In this document: piece by piece, positions 8,281 to 20,620 of the stretch
Layout: each line of letters starts with the position of its first letter
Numbering within the stretch: the stretch's first letter is position 1
NCBI GenBank assembly: GCA_958299035.1
Contig: CATQJL010000112.1
Coordinates: 19,496,812 to 19,560,811 of the forward strand
DNA: 64,000 nucleotides
Origin: Cylicocyclus nassatus
Lineage: Eukaryota > Nematoda > Chromadorea > Rhabditida > Strongylidae
Reading direction: 5' to 3'
The notes under the pieces: generated by a model
Database searches by the model: none
Told to the model about the DNA's origin: nothing
The model's input: only the letters and a program-made list of their open reading frames with translations
Position numbers and translations under genes: made by a program

Positions 8281-10743
8281 TCGCACAGGGAAACAGATAG
8301 ATGATATTGGTCTGTAAGCGGCATGTAGGGCAACTCGATCGGGCAGGGAAACAGATTTTTGTGGGTTTGGGGCAGTTCTTTCGATTTTTGAACGGTCTTC
8401 GAGCGGCTTGGGGCATGAACTGTCTTTCAGATAGATGATATTGGTCTGTAAGCGGCACGTAGGGCAACTCGATCGGGCAGGGAAACAGATTTTTGTGGGT
8501 TTGGGGCAATTCTTTTGATTTTTAAACGGTCTTCGAGCGGCTTAGGGCATGAACTGTCTTTCAGATAGATGATATTGGTCTGTAAGCGGCACGTAGGGCA
8601 ACTCGATCGCACAGGGAAACAGATTTTTGTGGGTTTGGGGCAGTTCTTTTGATTTTTAAACGGTCTTCGAGCGGCTTGGGGCATGAACTGTCTTTCAGAT
8701 AGATGATATTGGTCTGTAAGCGGCACGTAGGGCAACTCGATCGGGCAGGGAAACAGATTTTTGTGGGTTTGGGGCAGTTCTTTCGATTTTTAAACGGTCT
8801 TCGAGCGGCTTGGGGCATGAACTGTCTTTCAGATAGATGATATTGGTCTGTAAGCGGCACGTAGGGCAACTCGATCGGGCAGGGAAACAGATTTTCGTGG
8901 GTTTGGGGCAGTTCTTTCGATTTTTAAACGGTCTTCGAGCGGCTTAGGGCATGAACTGTCTTTCAGATAGATAGTATTGGTTTGTAAGCGGCACGTAGGG
9001 CAACTCGATCGGGCAGGGAAACAGATTTTTGTGGGTTTGGGGCAGTTCTTTCGATTTTTAAACGGTCTTCGAGCGGCTTGGGGCATGAACTGTCTTTCAG
9101 ATAGATGATATTGGTCTGTAAGCGGCACGTAGGGCAACTCGATCGGGCAGGGAAACAGATTTTTGTGGGTTTGGGGCAGTTCTTTCGATTTTTAAACGGT
9201 CTTCGAGCGGCTTGGGGCATGAACTGTCTTTCAGATAGATGATATTGGTCTGTAAGCGGCACGTAGGGCAACTCGATCGGGCAGGGAAACAGATTTTTGT
9301 GGGTTTGGGGCAGTTCTTTTGATTTTTAAACGGTCTTCGAGCGGCTTGGGGCATGAACTGTCTTTCAGATAGATGATATTGGTCTGTAAGCGGCACGTAG
9401 GGCAACTCGATCGGGCAGGGAAACAGATTTTTGTGGGTTTGGGGCAGTTCTTTTGATTTTTAAACGGTCTTCGAGCGGCTTGGGGCATGAACTGTCTTTC
9501 AGATAGATGATATTGGTCTGTAAGCGGCACGTAGGGCAACTCGATCGCACAGGGAAACAGATAGATGATATTGGTCTGTAAGCGGCATGTAGGGCAACTC
9601 GATCGGGCAGGGAAACAGATTTTTGTGGGTTTGGGGCAATTCTTTTGATTTTTAAACGGTCTTCGAGCGGCTTGGGGCATGAACTGTCTTTCAGATAGAT
9701 GATATTGGTCTGTAAGCGGCACGTAGGGCAACTCGATCGGGCAGGGAAACAGATTTTTGTGGGTTTGGGGCAGTTCTTTCGATTTTTAAACGGTCTTCGA
9801 GCGGCTTAGGGCATGAACTGTCTTTCAGATAGATAGTATTGGTTTGTAAGCGGCACGTAGGGCAACTCGATCGGGCAGGGAAACAGATTTTTGCGGGTTT
9901 GGGGCAATTCTTTTGATTTTTAAACGGTCTTCGAGCGGCTTAGGGCATGAACTGTCTTTCAGATAGATGATATTGGTCTGTAAGCGGCACGTAGGGCAAC
10001 TCGATCGCACAGGGAAACAGATAGATGATATTGGTCTGTAAGCGGCATGTAGGGCAACTCGATCGGGCAGGGAAACAGATTTTTGTGGGTTTGGGGCAGT
10101 TCTTTCGATTTTTGAACGGTCTTCGAGCGGCTTGGGGCATGAACTGTCTTTCAGATAGATGATATTGGTCTGTAAGCGGCACGTAGGGCAACTCGATCGG
10201 GCAGGGAAACAGATTTTTGTGGGTTTGGGGCAATTCTTTTGATTTTTAAACGGTCTTCGAGCGGCTTAGGGCATGAACTGTCTTTCAGATAGATGATATT
10301 GGTCTGTAAGCGGCACGTAGGGCAACTCGATCGCACAGGGAAACAGATTTTTGTGGGTTTGGGGCAGTTCTTTTGATTTTTAAACGGTCTTCGAGCGGCT
10401 TGGGGCATGAACTGTCTTTCAGATAGATGATATTGGTCTGTAAGCGGCACGTAGGGCAACTCGATCGGGCAGGGAAACAGATTTTTGTGGGTTTGGGGCA
10501 GTTCTTTCGATTTTTAAACGGTCTTCGAGCGGCTTGGGGCATGAACTGTCTTTCAGATAGATGATATTGGTCTGTAAGCGGCACGTAGGGCAACTCGATC
10601 GGGCAGGGAAACAGATTTTCGTGGGTTTGGGCAGTTCTTTCGATTTTTAAACGGTCTTCGAGCGGCTTAGGGCATGAACTGTCTTTCAGATAGATAGTAT
10701 TGGTTTGTAAGCGGCACGTAGGGCAACTCGATCGGGCAGGGAA
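7925..10743 (+). repeat. 1724-bp offset higher-order duplication
   Basis: About 7925-9020 matches about 9649-10743. Shared rare markers are the TTGCGGG monomer (about 8168 and 9892) and ATTTTCGTGGG (about 8893 and 10617). The second copy has lost one G after the marker (GGTTTGGGCAG), so the two copies have diverged slightly. Confidence 0.75.
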
Positions 10744-13700
10744 ACAGATTTTTGCGGGTTTGGGGCAATTCTTTTGATTTTTAAACGGTCTTCGAGCGGC
10801 TTAGGGCATGAACAGTCTTTCAGATAGATGATATTGGTCTGTAAGCGGCACGTAGGGCAACTCGATCGGGCAGGGAAACAGATTTTTGTGGGTTTGGGGC
10901 AGTTCTTTCGATTTTTAAACGGTCTTCGAGCGGCTTGGGGCATGAACTGTCTTTCAGATAGATGATATTGGTCTGTAAGCGGCACGTAGGGCAACTCGAT
11001 CGGGCAGGGAAACAGATTTTTGTGGGTTTGGGGCAGTTCTTTCGATTTTTAAACGGTCTTCGAGCGGCTTGGGGCATGAACTGTCTTTCAGATAGATGAT
11101 ATTGGTCTGTAAGCGGCACGTAGGGCAACTCGATCGGGCAGGGAAACAGATTTTTGTGGGTTTGGGGCAGTTCTTTTGATTTTTAAACGGTCTTCGAGCG
11201 GCTTGGGGCATGAACTGTCTTTCAGATAGATGATATTGGTCTGTAAGCGGCACGTAGGGCAACTCGATCGGGCAGGGAAACAGATTTTTGTGGGTTTGGG
11301 GCAGTTCTTTTGATTTTTAAACGGTCTTCGAGCGGCTTGGGGCATGAACTGTCTTTCAGATAGATGATATTGGTCTGTAAGCGGCACGTAGGGCAACTCG
11401 ATCGCACAGGGAAACAGATAGATGATATTGGTCTGTAAGCGGCATGTAGGGCAACTCGATCGGGCAGGGAAACAGATTTTTGTGGGTTTGGGGCAGTTCT
11501 TTCGATTTTTGAACGGTCTTCGAGCGGCTTGGGGCATGAACTGTCTTTCAGATAGATGATATTGGTCTGTAAGAGGCACGTAGGGCAGTCGATCGGGCAG
11601 GGAAACAGAATTTTGTGGGTTTGGGGCAGTTCTTTTGATTTTTAAACGGTCTTCGAGTGGCTTGGGGCATGAACTGTCTTTCAGATAGATAGTATTGGTT
11701 TGTAAGCGGCACGTAGGGCAACTCGATCGGGCAGGGAAACAGATTTTTGTGGGTTTGGGGCAGTTCTTTCGATTTTTAAACGGTCTTCGAGCGGCTTGGG
11801 GCATGAACTGTCTTTCAGATAGATGATATTGGTCTGTAAGCGGCACGTAGGGCAACTCGATCGGGCAGGGAAACAGATTTTTGTGGGTTTGGGGCAATTC
11901 TTTTGATTTTTAAACGGTCTTCGAGCGGCTTGGGGCATGAACTGTCTTTCAGATAGATGATATTGGTCTGTAAGCGGCACGTAGGGCAACTCGATCGGGC
12001 AGGGAAACAGATTTTTGTGGGTTTGTGGCAGTTCTTTCGATTTTTAAACGGTCTTCGAGCGGCTTGGGGCATGAACTGTCTTTCAGATAGATGATATTGG
12101 TCTGTAAGCGGCACGTAGGGCAACTCGATCGCACAGGGAAACAGATAGATGATATTGGTCTGTAAGCGGCATGTAGGGCAACTCGATCGGGCAGGGAAAC
12201 AGATTTTTGTGGGTTTGGGGCAGTTCTTTCGATTTTTGAACGGTCTTCGAGCGGCTTGGGGCATGAACTGTCTTTCAGATAGATGATATTGGTCTGTAAG
12301 CGGCACGTAGGGCAACTCGATCGGGCAGGGAAACAGATTTTTGTGGGTTTGGGGCAGTTCTTTCGATTTTTAAACGGTCTTCGAGCGGCTTGGGGCATGA
12401 ACTGTCTTTCAGATAGATGATATTGGTCTGTAAGCGGCACGTAGGGCAACTCGATCGGGCAGGGAAACAGATTTTTGTGGGTTTGGGGCAGTTCTTCCGA
12501 TTTTTAAACGGTCTTCGAGCGGCTTGGGGCATGAACTGTCTTTCAGATAGATGATATTGGTCTGTAAGAGGCACGTAGGGCAGTCGATCGGGCAGGGAAA
12601 CAGAATTTTGTGGGTTTGGGGCAGTTCTTTTGATTTTTAAACGGTCTTCGAGTGGCTTGGGGCATGAACTGTCTTTCAGATAGATAGTATTGGTTTGTAA
12701 GCGGCACGTAGGGCAACTCGATCGGGCAGGGAAACAGATTTTTGTGGGTTTGGGGCAGTTCTTTCGATTTTTGAACGGTCTTCGAGCGGCTTGGGGCATG
12801 AACTGTCTTTCAGATAGATGATATTGGTCTGTAAGCGGCACGTAGGGCAGTCGATCGGGCAGGGAAACAGATTTTTGTGGGTTTGGGGCAGTTCTTTTGA
12901 TTTTTAAACGGTCTTCGAGTGGCTTGGGGCATGAACTGTCTTTCAGATAGATGATATTGGTCTGTAAGAGGCACGTAGGGCAGTCGATCGGGCAGGGAAA
13001 CAGAATTTTGTGGGTTTGGGGCAGTTCTTTTGATTTTTAAACGGTCTTCGAGCGGCTTGGGGCATGAACTGTCTTTCAGATAGATGATATTGGTCTGTAA
13101 GAGGCACGTAGGGCAGTCGATCGGGCAGGGAAACAGAATTTTGTGGGTTTGGGGCAGTTCTTTTGATTTTTAAACGGTCTTCGAGTGGCTTGGGGCATGA
13201 ACTGTCTTTCAGATAGATAGTATTGGTTTGTAAGCGGCACGTAGGGCAACTCGATCGGGCAGGGAAACAGATTTTTGTGGGTTTGGGGCAGTTCTTTCGA
13301 TTTTTAAACGGTCTTCGAGCGGCTTGGGGCATGAACTGTCTTTCAGATAGATGATATTGGTCTGTAAGCGGCACGTAGAGCAACTCGATCGGGCAGGGAA
13401 ACAGATTTTTGTGGGTTTGGGGCAGTTCTTTCGATTTTTAAACGGTCTTCGAGCGGCTTGGGGCATGAACTGTCTTTCAGATAGATGATATTGGTCTGTA
13501 AGCGGCACGTAGGGCAACTCGATCGGGCAGGGAAACAGATTTTTGTGGGTTTGGGGCAATTCTTTTGATTTCTAAACGGTCTTCGAGCGGCTTGGGGCAT
13601 GAACTGTCTTTCAGATAGATGATATTGGTCTGTAAGCGGCACGTAGGGCAACTCGATCGGGCAGGGAAACAGATTTTTGTGGGTTTGGGGCAGTTCTTTC

Positions 13701-13878
13701 GATTTTTAAACGGTCTTCGAGCGGCTTGGGGCATGAACTGTCTTTCAGATAGATGATATTGGTCTGTAAGCGGCATGTAGGGCAACTCGATCGGGCAGGG
13801 AAACAGATTTTTGTGGGTTTGGGGCAGTTCTTTCGATTTTTGAACGGTCTTCGAGCGGCTTGGGGCATGAACTGTCTT

Positions 13879-16800
13879 TCAGATAGATGATATTGGTCTG
13901 TAAGCGGCACGTAGGGCAGTCGATCGGGCAGGGAAACAGATTTTTGTGGGTTTGGGGCAGTTCTTTTGATTTTTAAACGGTCTTCGAGTGGCTTGGGGCA
14001 TGAACTGTCTTTCAGATAGATGATATTGGTCTGTAAGAGGCACGTAGGGCAGTCGATCGGGCAGGGAAACAGAATTTTGTGGGTTTGGGGCAGTTCTTTT
14101 GATTTTTAAACGGTCTTCGAGTGGCTTGGGGCATGAACTGTCTTTCAGATAGATAGTATTGGTTTGTAAGCGGCACGTAGGGCAACTCGATCGGGCAGGG
14201 AAACAGATTTTTGTGGGTTTGGGGCAGTTCTTTCGATTTTTAAACGGTCTTCGAGCGGCTTGGGGCATGAACTGTCTTTCAGATAGATGATATTGGTCTG
14301 TAAGCGGCACGTAGGGCAACTCGATCGGGCAGGGAAACAGATTTTTGTGGGTTTGGGGCAGTTCTTTCGATTTTTAAACGGTCTTCGAGCGGCTTGGGGC
14401 ATGAACTGTCTTTCAGATAGATGATATTGGTCTGTAAACGGCACGTAGGGCAACTCGATCGGGCAGGGAAACAGATTTTTGTGGGTTTGGGGCAGTTCTT
14501 TCGATTTTTAAACGGTCTTCGAGCGGCTTGGGGCATGAACTGTCTTTCAGATAGATGATATTGGTCTGTAAGCGGCACGTAGGGCAACTCGATCGGGCAG
14601 GGAAACAGATTTTTGTGGGTTTGGGGCAGTTCTTTCGATTTTTAAACGGTCTTCGAGCGGCTTGGGGCATGAACTGTCTTTCAGATAGATGATATTGGTC
14701 TGTAAGCGGCACGTAGGGCAACTCGATCGGGCAGGGAAACAGATTTTTGTGGGTTTGGGGCAGTTCTTTTGATTTTTAAACGGTCTTCGAGCGGCTTGGG
14801 GCATGAACTGTCTTTCAGATAGATGATATTGGTCTGTAAGCGGCACGTAGGGCAACTCGATCGCACAGGGAAACAGATAGATGATATTGGTCTGTAAGCG
14901 GCATGTAGGGCAACTCGATCGGGCAGGGAAACAGATTTTTGTGGGTTTGGGGCAGTTCTTTCGATTTTTGAACGGTCTTCGAGCGGCTTGGGGCATGAAC
15001 TGTCTTTCAGATAGATGATATTGGTCTGTAAGCGGCACGTAGGGCAGTCGATCGGGCAGGGAAACAGATTTTTGTGGGTTTGGGGCAGTTCTTTTGATTT
15101 TTAAACGGTCTTCGAGTGGCTTGGGGCATGAACTGTCTTTCAGATAGATGATATTGGTCTGTAAGAGGCACGTAGGGCAGTCGATCGGGCAGGGAAACAG
15201 AATTTTGTGGGTTTGGGGCAGTTCTTTTGATTTTTAAACGGTCTTCGAGTGGCTTGGGGCATGAACTGTCTTTCAGATAGATAGTATTGGTTTGTAAGCG
15301 GCACGTAGGGCAACTCGATCGGGCAGGGAAACAGATTTTTGTGGGTTTGGGGCAGTTCTTTCGATTTTTAAACGGTCTTCGAGCGGCTTGGGGCATGAAC
15401 TGTCTTTCAGATAGATGATATTGGTCTGTAAGCGGCACGTAGGGCAACTCGATCGGGCAGGGAAACAGATTTTTGTGGGTTTGGGGCAGTTCTTTCGATT
15501 TTTAAACGGTCTTCGAGCGGCTTGGGGCATGAACTGTCTTTCAGATAGATGATATTGGTCTGTAAACGGCACGTAGGGCAACTCGATCGGGCAGGGAAAC
15601 AGATTTTTGTGGGTTTGGGGCAGTTCTTTCGATTTTTAAACGGTCTTCGAGCGGCTTGGGGCATGAACTGTCTTTCAGATAGATGATATTGGTCTGTAAG
15701 CGGCACGTAGGGCAACTCGATCGGGCAGGGAAACAGATTTTTGTGGGTTTGGGGCAGTTCTTTTGATTTTTAAACGGTCTTCGAGCGGCTTGGGGCATGA
15801 ACTGTCTTTCAGATAGATGATATTGGTCTGTAAGCGGCACGTAGGGCAACTCGATCGGGCAGGGAAACAGATTTTTGTGGGTTTGGGGCAGTTCTTTTGA
15901 TTTTTAAACGGTCTTCGAGCGGCTTGGGGCATGAACTGTCTTTCAGATAGATGATATTGGTCTGTAAGCGGCACGTAGGGCAACTCGATCGCACAGGGAA
16001 ACAGATAGATGATATTGGTCTGTAAGCGGCACGTAGGGCAACTCGATCGGGCAGGGAAACAGATTTTTGTGGGTTTGGGGCAGTTCTTTTGATTTTTAAA
16101 CGGTCTTCGAGCGGCTTGGGGCATGAACTGTCTTTCAGATAGATGATATTGGTCTGTAAGCGGCACGTAGGGCAACTCGATCGGGCAGGGAAACAGATTT
16201 TTGTGGGTTTGGGGCAGTTCTTTTGATTTTTAAACGGTCTTCGAGCGGCTTGGGGCATGAACTGTCTTTCAGATAGATGATATTGGTCTGTAAGCGGCAC
16301 GTAGGGCAACTCGATCGCACAGGGAAACAGATAGATGATATTGGTCTGTAAGCGGCATGTAGGGCAACTCGATCGGGCAGGGAAACAGATTTTTGTGGGT
16401 TTGGGGCAGTTCTTTCGATTTTTGAACGGTCTTCGAGCGGCTTGGGGCATGAACTGTCTTTCAGATAGATGATATTGGTCTGTAAGCGGCACGTAGGGCA
16501 GTCGATCGGGCAGGGAAACAGATTTTTGTGGGTTTGGGGCAGTTCTTTTGATTTTTAAACGGTCTTCGAGTGGCTTGGGGCATGAACTGTCTTTCAGATA
16601 GATGATATTGGTCTGTAAGAGGCACGTAGGGCAGTCGATCGGGCAGGGAAACAGAATTTTGTGGGTTTGGGGCAGTTCTTTTGATTTTTAAACGGTCTTC
16701 GAGTGGCTTGGGGCATGAACTGTCTTTCAGATAGATAGTATTGGTTTGTAAGCGGCACGTAGGGCAACTCGATCGGGCAGGGAAACAGATTTTTGTGGGT

Positions 16801-17450
16801 TTGGGGCAGTTCTTTCGATTTTTAAACGGTCTTCGAGCGGCTTGGGGCATGAACTGTCTTTCAGATAGATGATATTGGTCTGTAAGCGGCACGTAGGGCA
16901 ACTCGATCGGGCAGGGAAACAGATTTTTGTGGGTTTGGGGCAGTTCTTTCGATTTTTAAACGGTCTTCGAGCGGCTTGGGGCATGAACTGTCTTTCAGAT
17001 AGATGATATTGGTCTGTAAACGGCACGTAGGGCAACTCGATCGGGCAGGGAAACAGATTTTTGTGGGTTTGGGGCAGTTCTTTCGATTTTTAAACGGTCT
17101 TCGAGCGGCTTGGGGCATGAACTGTCTTTCAGATAGATGATATTGGTCTGTAAGCGGCACGTAGGGCAACTCGATCGGGCAGGGAAACAGATTTTTGTGG
17201 GTTTGGGGCAGTTCTTTTGATTTTTAAACGGTCTTCGAGCGGCTTGGGGCATGAACTGTCTTTCAGATAGATGATATTGGTCTGTAAGCGGCACGTAGGG
17301 CAACTCGATCGGGCAGGGAAACAGATTTTTGTGGGTTTGGGGCAGTTCTTTTGATTTTTAAACGGTCTTCGAGCGGCTTGGGGCATGAACTGTCTTTCAG
17401 ATAGATGATATTGGTCTGTAAGCGGCACGTAGGGCAACTCGATCGCACAG
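13879..17450 (+). repeat. three related higher-order copies, offsets 1128 and 1454 bp
   Basis: A series of GGGCAGTC 133-mers, an ATAGTATTGG monomer and a rare TCTGTAAACGG monomer recurs with that rare marker at 14436, 15564 and 17018. The first offset is 1128 bp. The second is 1454 bp because one extra 134 plus 192 (134+58) bp has been added. Confidence 0.75.
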
Positions 17451-17779
17451 GGAAACAGATAGATGATATTGGTCTGTAAGCGGCATGTAGGGCAACTCGA
17501 TCGGGCAGGGAAACAGATTTTTGTGGGTTTGGGGCAGTTCTTTCGATTTTTGAACGGTCTTCGAGCGGCTTGGGGCATGAACTGTCTTTCAGATAGATGA
17601 TATTGGTCTGTAAGCGGCACGTAGGGCAACTCGATCGCACAGGGAAACAGATAGATGATATTGGTCTGTAAGCGGCACGTAGGGCAACTCGATCGGGCAG
17701 GGAAACAGATTTTTGTGGGTTTGGGGCAGTTCTTTCGATTTTTAAACGGTCTTCGAGCGGCTTGGGGCATGAACTGTCT

Positions 17780-20620
17780 TTCAGATAGATGATATTGGTC
17801 TGTAAGCGGCACGTAGGGCAACTCGATCGGGCAGGGAAACAGATTTTTGTGGGTTTGGGGCAGTTCTTTCGATTTTTAAACGGTCTTCGAGCGGCTTGGG
17901 GCATGAGCTGTCTTTCAGATAGATGATATTGGTCTGTAAGCGGCACGTAGGGCAACTCGATCGGGCAGGGAAACAGATTTTTGTGGGTTTGGGGCAGTTC
18001 TTTCGATTTTTAAACGGTCTTCGAGCGGCTTGGGGCATGAACTGTTTTTCAGATAGATGATATTGGTCTGTAAACGGCACGTAGGGCAACTCGATCGGGC
18101 AGGGAAACAGATTTTTGTGGGTTTGGGGCAGTTCTTTCGATTTTTAAACGGTCTTCGAGCGGCTTGGGGCATGAACTGTCTTTCAGATAGATGATATTGG
18201 TCTGTAAGCGGCACGTAGGGCAACTCGATCGGGCAGGGAAACAGATTTTTGTGGGTTTGGGGCAGTTCTTTCGATTTTTAAACGGTCTTCGAGCGGCTTG
18301 GGGCATGAGCTGTCTTTCAGATAGATGATATTGGTCTGTAAGCGGCACGTAGGGCAACTCGATCGGGCAGGGAAACAGTTTTTTGTGGGTTTGGGGCAAT
18401 TCTTTTGATTTTTAAACGGTCTTCGAGCGGCTTAGGGCATGAACTGTCTTTCAGATAGATGATATTGGTCTGTAAGCGGCACGTAGGGCAACTCGATCGG
18501 GCAGGGAAACAGATTTTTGTGGGTTTGGGGCAGTTCTTTCGATTTTTAAACGGTCTTCGAGCGGCTTAGGGCATGAACTGTCTTTCAGATAGATAGTATT
18601 GGTTTGTAAGCGGCACGTAGGGCAACTCGATCGCACAGGGAAACAGATAGATGATATTGGTCTGTAAGCGGCACGTAGGGCAACTCGATCGGGCAGGGAA
18701 ACAGATTTTTGTGGGTTTGGGGCAGTTCTTTCGATTTTTAAACGGTCTTCGAGCGGCTTGGGGCATGAACTGTCTTTCAGATAGATGATATTGGTCTGTA
18801 AGCGGCACGTAGGGCAACTCGATCGGGCAGGGAAACAGATTTTTGTGGGTTTGGGGCAGTTCTTTCGATTTTTAAACGGTCTTCGAGCGGCTTGGGGCAT
18901 GAGCTGTCTTTCAGATAGATGATATTGGTCTGTAAGCGGCACGTAGGGCAACTCGATCGGGCAGGGAAACAGATTTTTGTGGGTTTGGGGCAGTTCTTTC
19001 GATTTTTAAACGGTCTTCGAGCGGCTTGGGGCATGAACTGTTTTTCAGATAGATGATATTGGTCTGTAAACGGCACGTAGGGCAACTCGATCGGGCAGGG
19101 AAACAGATTTTTGTGGGTTTGGGGCAGTTCTTTCGATTTTTAAACGGTCTTCGAGCGGCTTGGGGCATGAACTGTCTTTCAGATAGATGATATTGGTCTG
19201 TAAGCGGCACGTAGGGCAACTCGATCGGGCAGGGAAACAGATTTTTGTGGGTTTGGGGCAGTTCTTTCGATTTTTAAACGGTCTTCGAGCGGCTTGGGGC
19301 ATGAGCTGTCTTTCAGATAGATGATATTGGTCTGTAAGCGGCACGTAGGGCAACTCGATCGGGCAGGGAAACAGTTTTTTGTGGGTTTGGGGCAATTCTT
19401 TTGATTTTTAAACGGTCTTCGAGCGGCTTAGGGCATGAACTGTCTTTCAGATAGATGATATTGGTCTGTAAGCGGCACGTAGGGCAACTCGATCGGGCAG
19501 GGAAACAGATTTTTGTGGGTTTGGGGCAGTTCTTTCGATTTTTAAACGGTCTTCGAGCGGCTTAGGGCATGAACTGTCTTTCAGATAGATAGTATTGGTT
19601 TGTAAGCGGCACGTAGGGCAACTCGATCGCACAGGGAAACAGATAGATGATATTGGTCTGTAAGCGGCATGTAGGGCAACTCGATCGGGCAGGGAAACAG
19701 ATTTTTGTGGGTTTGGGGCAATTCTTTTGATTTTTAAACGGTCTTCGAGCGGCTTGGGGCATGAACTGTCTTTCAGATAGATGATATTGGTCTGTAAGCG
19801 GCACGTAGGGCAACTCGATCGGGCAGGGAAACAGATTTTTGTGGGTTTGGGGCAGTTCTTTCGATTTTTAAACGGTCTTCGAGCGGCTTGGGGCATGAAC
19901 TGTCTTTCAGATAGATGATATTGGTCTGTAAGCGGCACGTAGGGCAACTCGATCGGGCAGGGAAACAGATTTTTGTGGGTTTGGGGCAGTTCTTTCGATT
20001 TTTAAACGGTCTTCGAGCGGCTTGGGGCATGAGCTGTCTTTCAGATAGATGATATTGGTCTGTAAGCGGCACGTAGGGCAACTCGATCGGGCAGGGAAAC
20101 AGATTTTTGTGGGTTTGGGGCAGTTCTTTCGATTTTTAAACGGTCTTCGAGCGGCTTGGGGCATGAACTGTTTTTCAGATAGATGATATTGGTCTGTAAA
20201 CGGCACGTAGGGCAACTCGATCGGGCAGGGAAACAGATTTTTGTGGGTTTGGGGCAGTTCTTTCGATTTTTAAACGGTCTTCGAGCGGCTTGGGGCATGA
20301 ACTGTCTTTCAGATAGATGATATTGGTCTGTAAGCGGCACGTAGGGCAACTCGATCGGGCAGGGAAACAGATTTTTGTGGGTTTGGGGCAGTTCTTTCGA
20401 TTTTTAAACGGTCTTCGAGCGGCTTGGGGCATGAGCTGTCTTTCAGATAGATGATATTGGTCTGTAAGCGGCACGTAGGGCAACTCGATCGGGCAGGGAA
20501 ACAGTTTTTTGTGGGTTTGGGGCAATTCTTTTGATTTTTAAACGGTCTTCGAGCGGCTTGGGGCATGAACTGTCTTTCAGATAGATGATATTGGTCTGTA
20601 AGCGGCACGTAGGGCAACTC
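17780..20620 (+). repeat. three related higher-order copies, offsets 996 and 1130 bp
   Basis: The rare sequence GAACTGTTTTTCAG, followed by TGTAAACGG, lies at about 18041, 19037 and 20167. Each is flanked by GCATGAGCTG monomers and followed by ACAGTTTTTTGTGGG. The offsets equal 7 x 134 + 58 and 8 x 134 + 58. Confidence 0.8.

Noticed and set aside
11061..11077. CENP-B box-like sequence CTTCGAGCGGCTTGGGG in each monomer
   Set aside because: It keeps TTCG and GGG at the right spacing but lacks two of the nine essential bases (G for A, T for C), and common variants (GAGTGGC, CTTAGGG) do not improve it. A match this loose is expected by chance.
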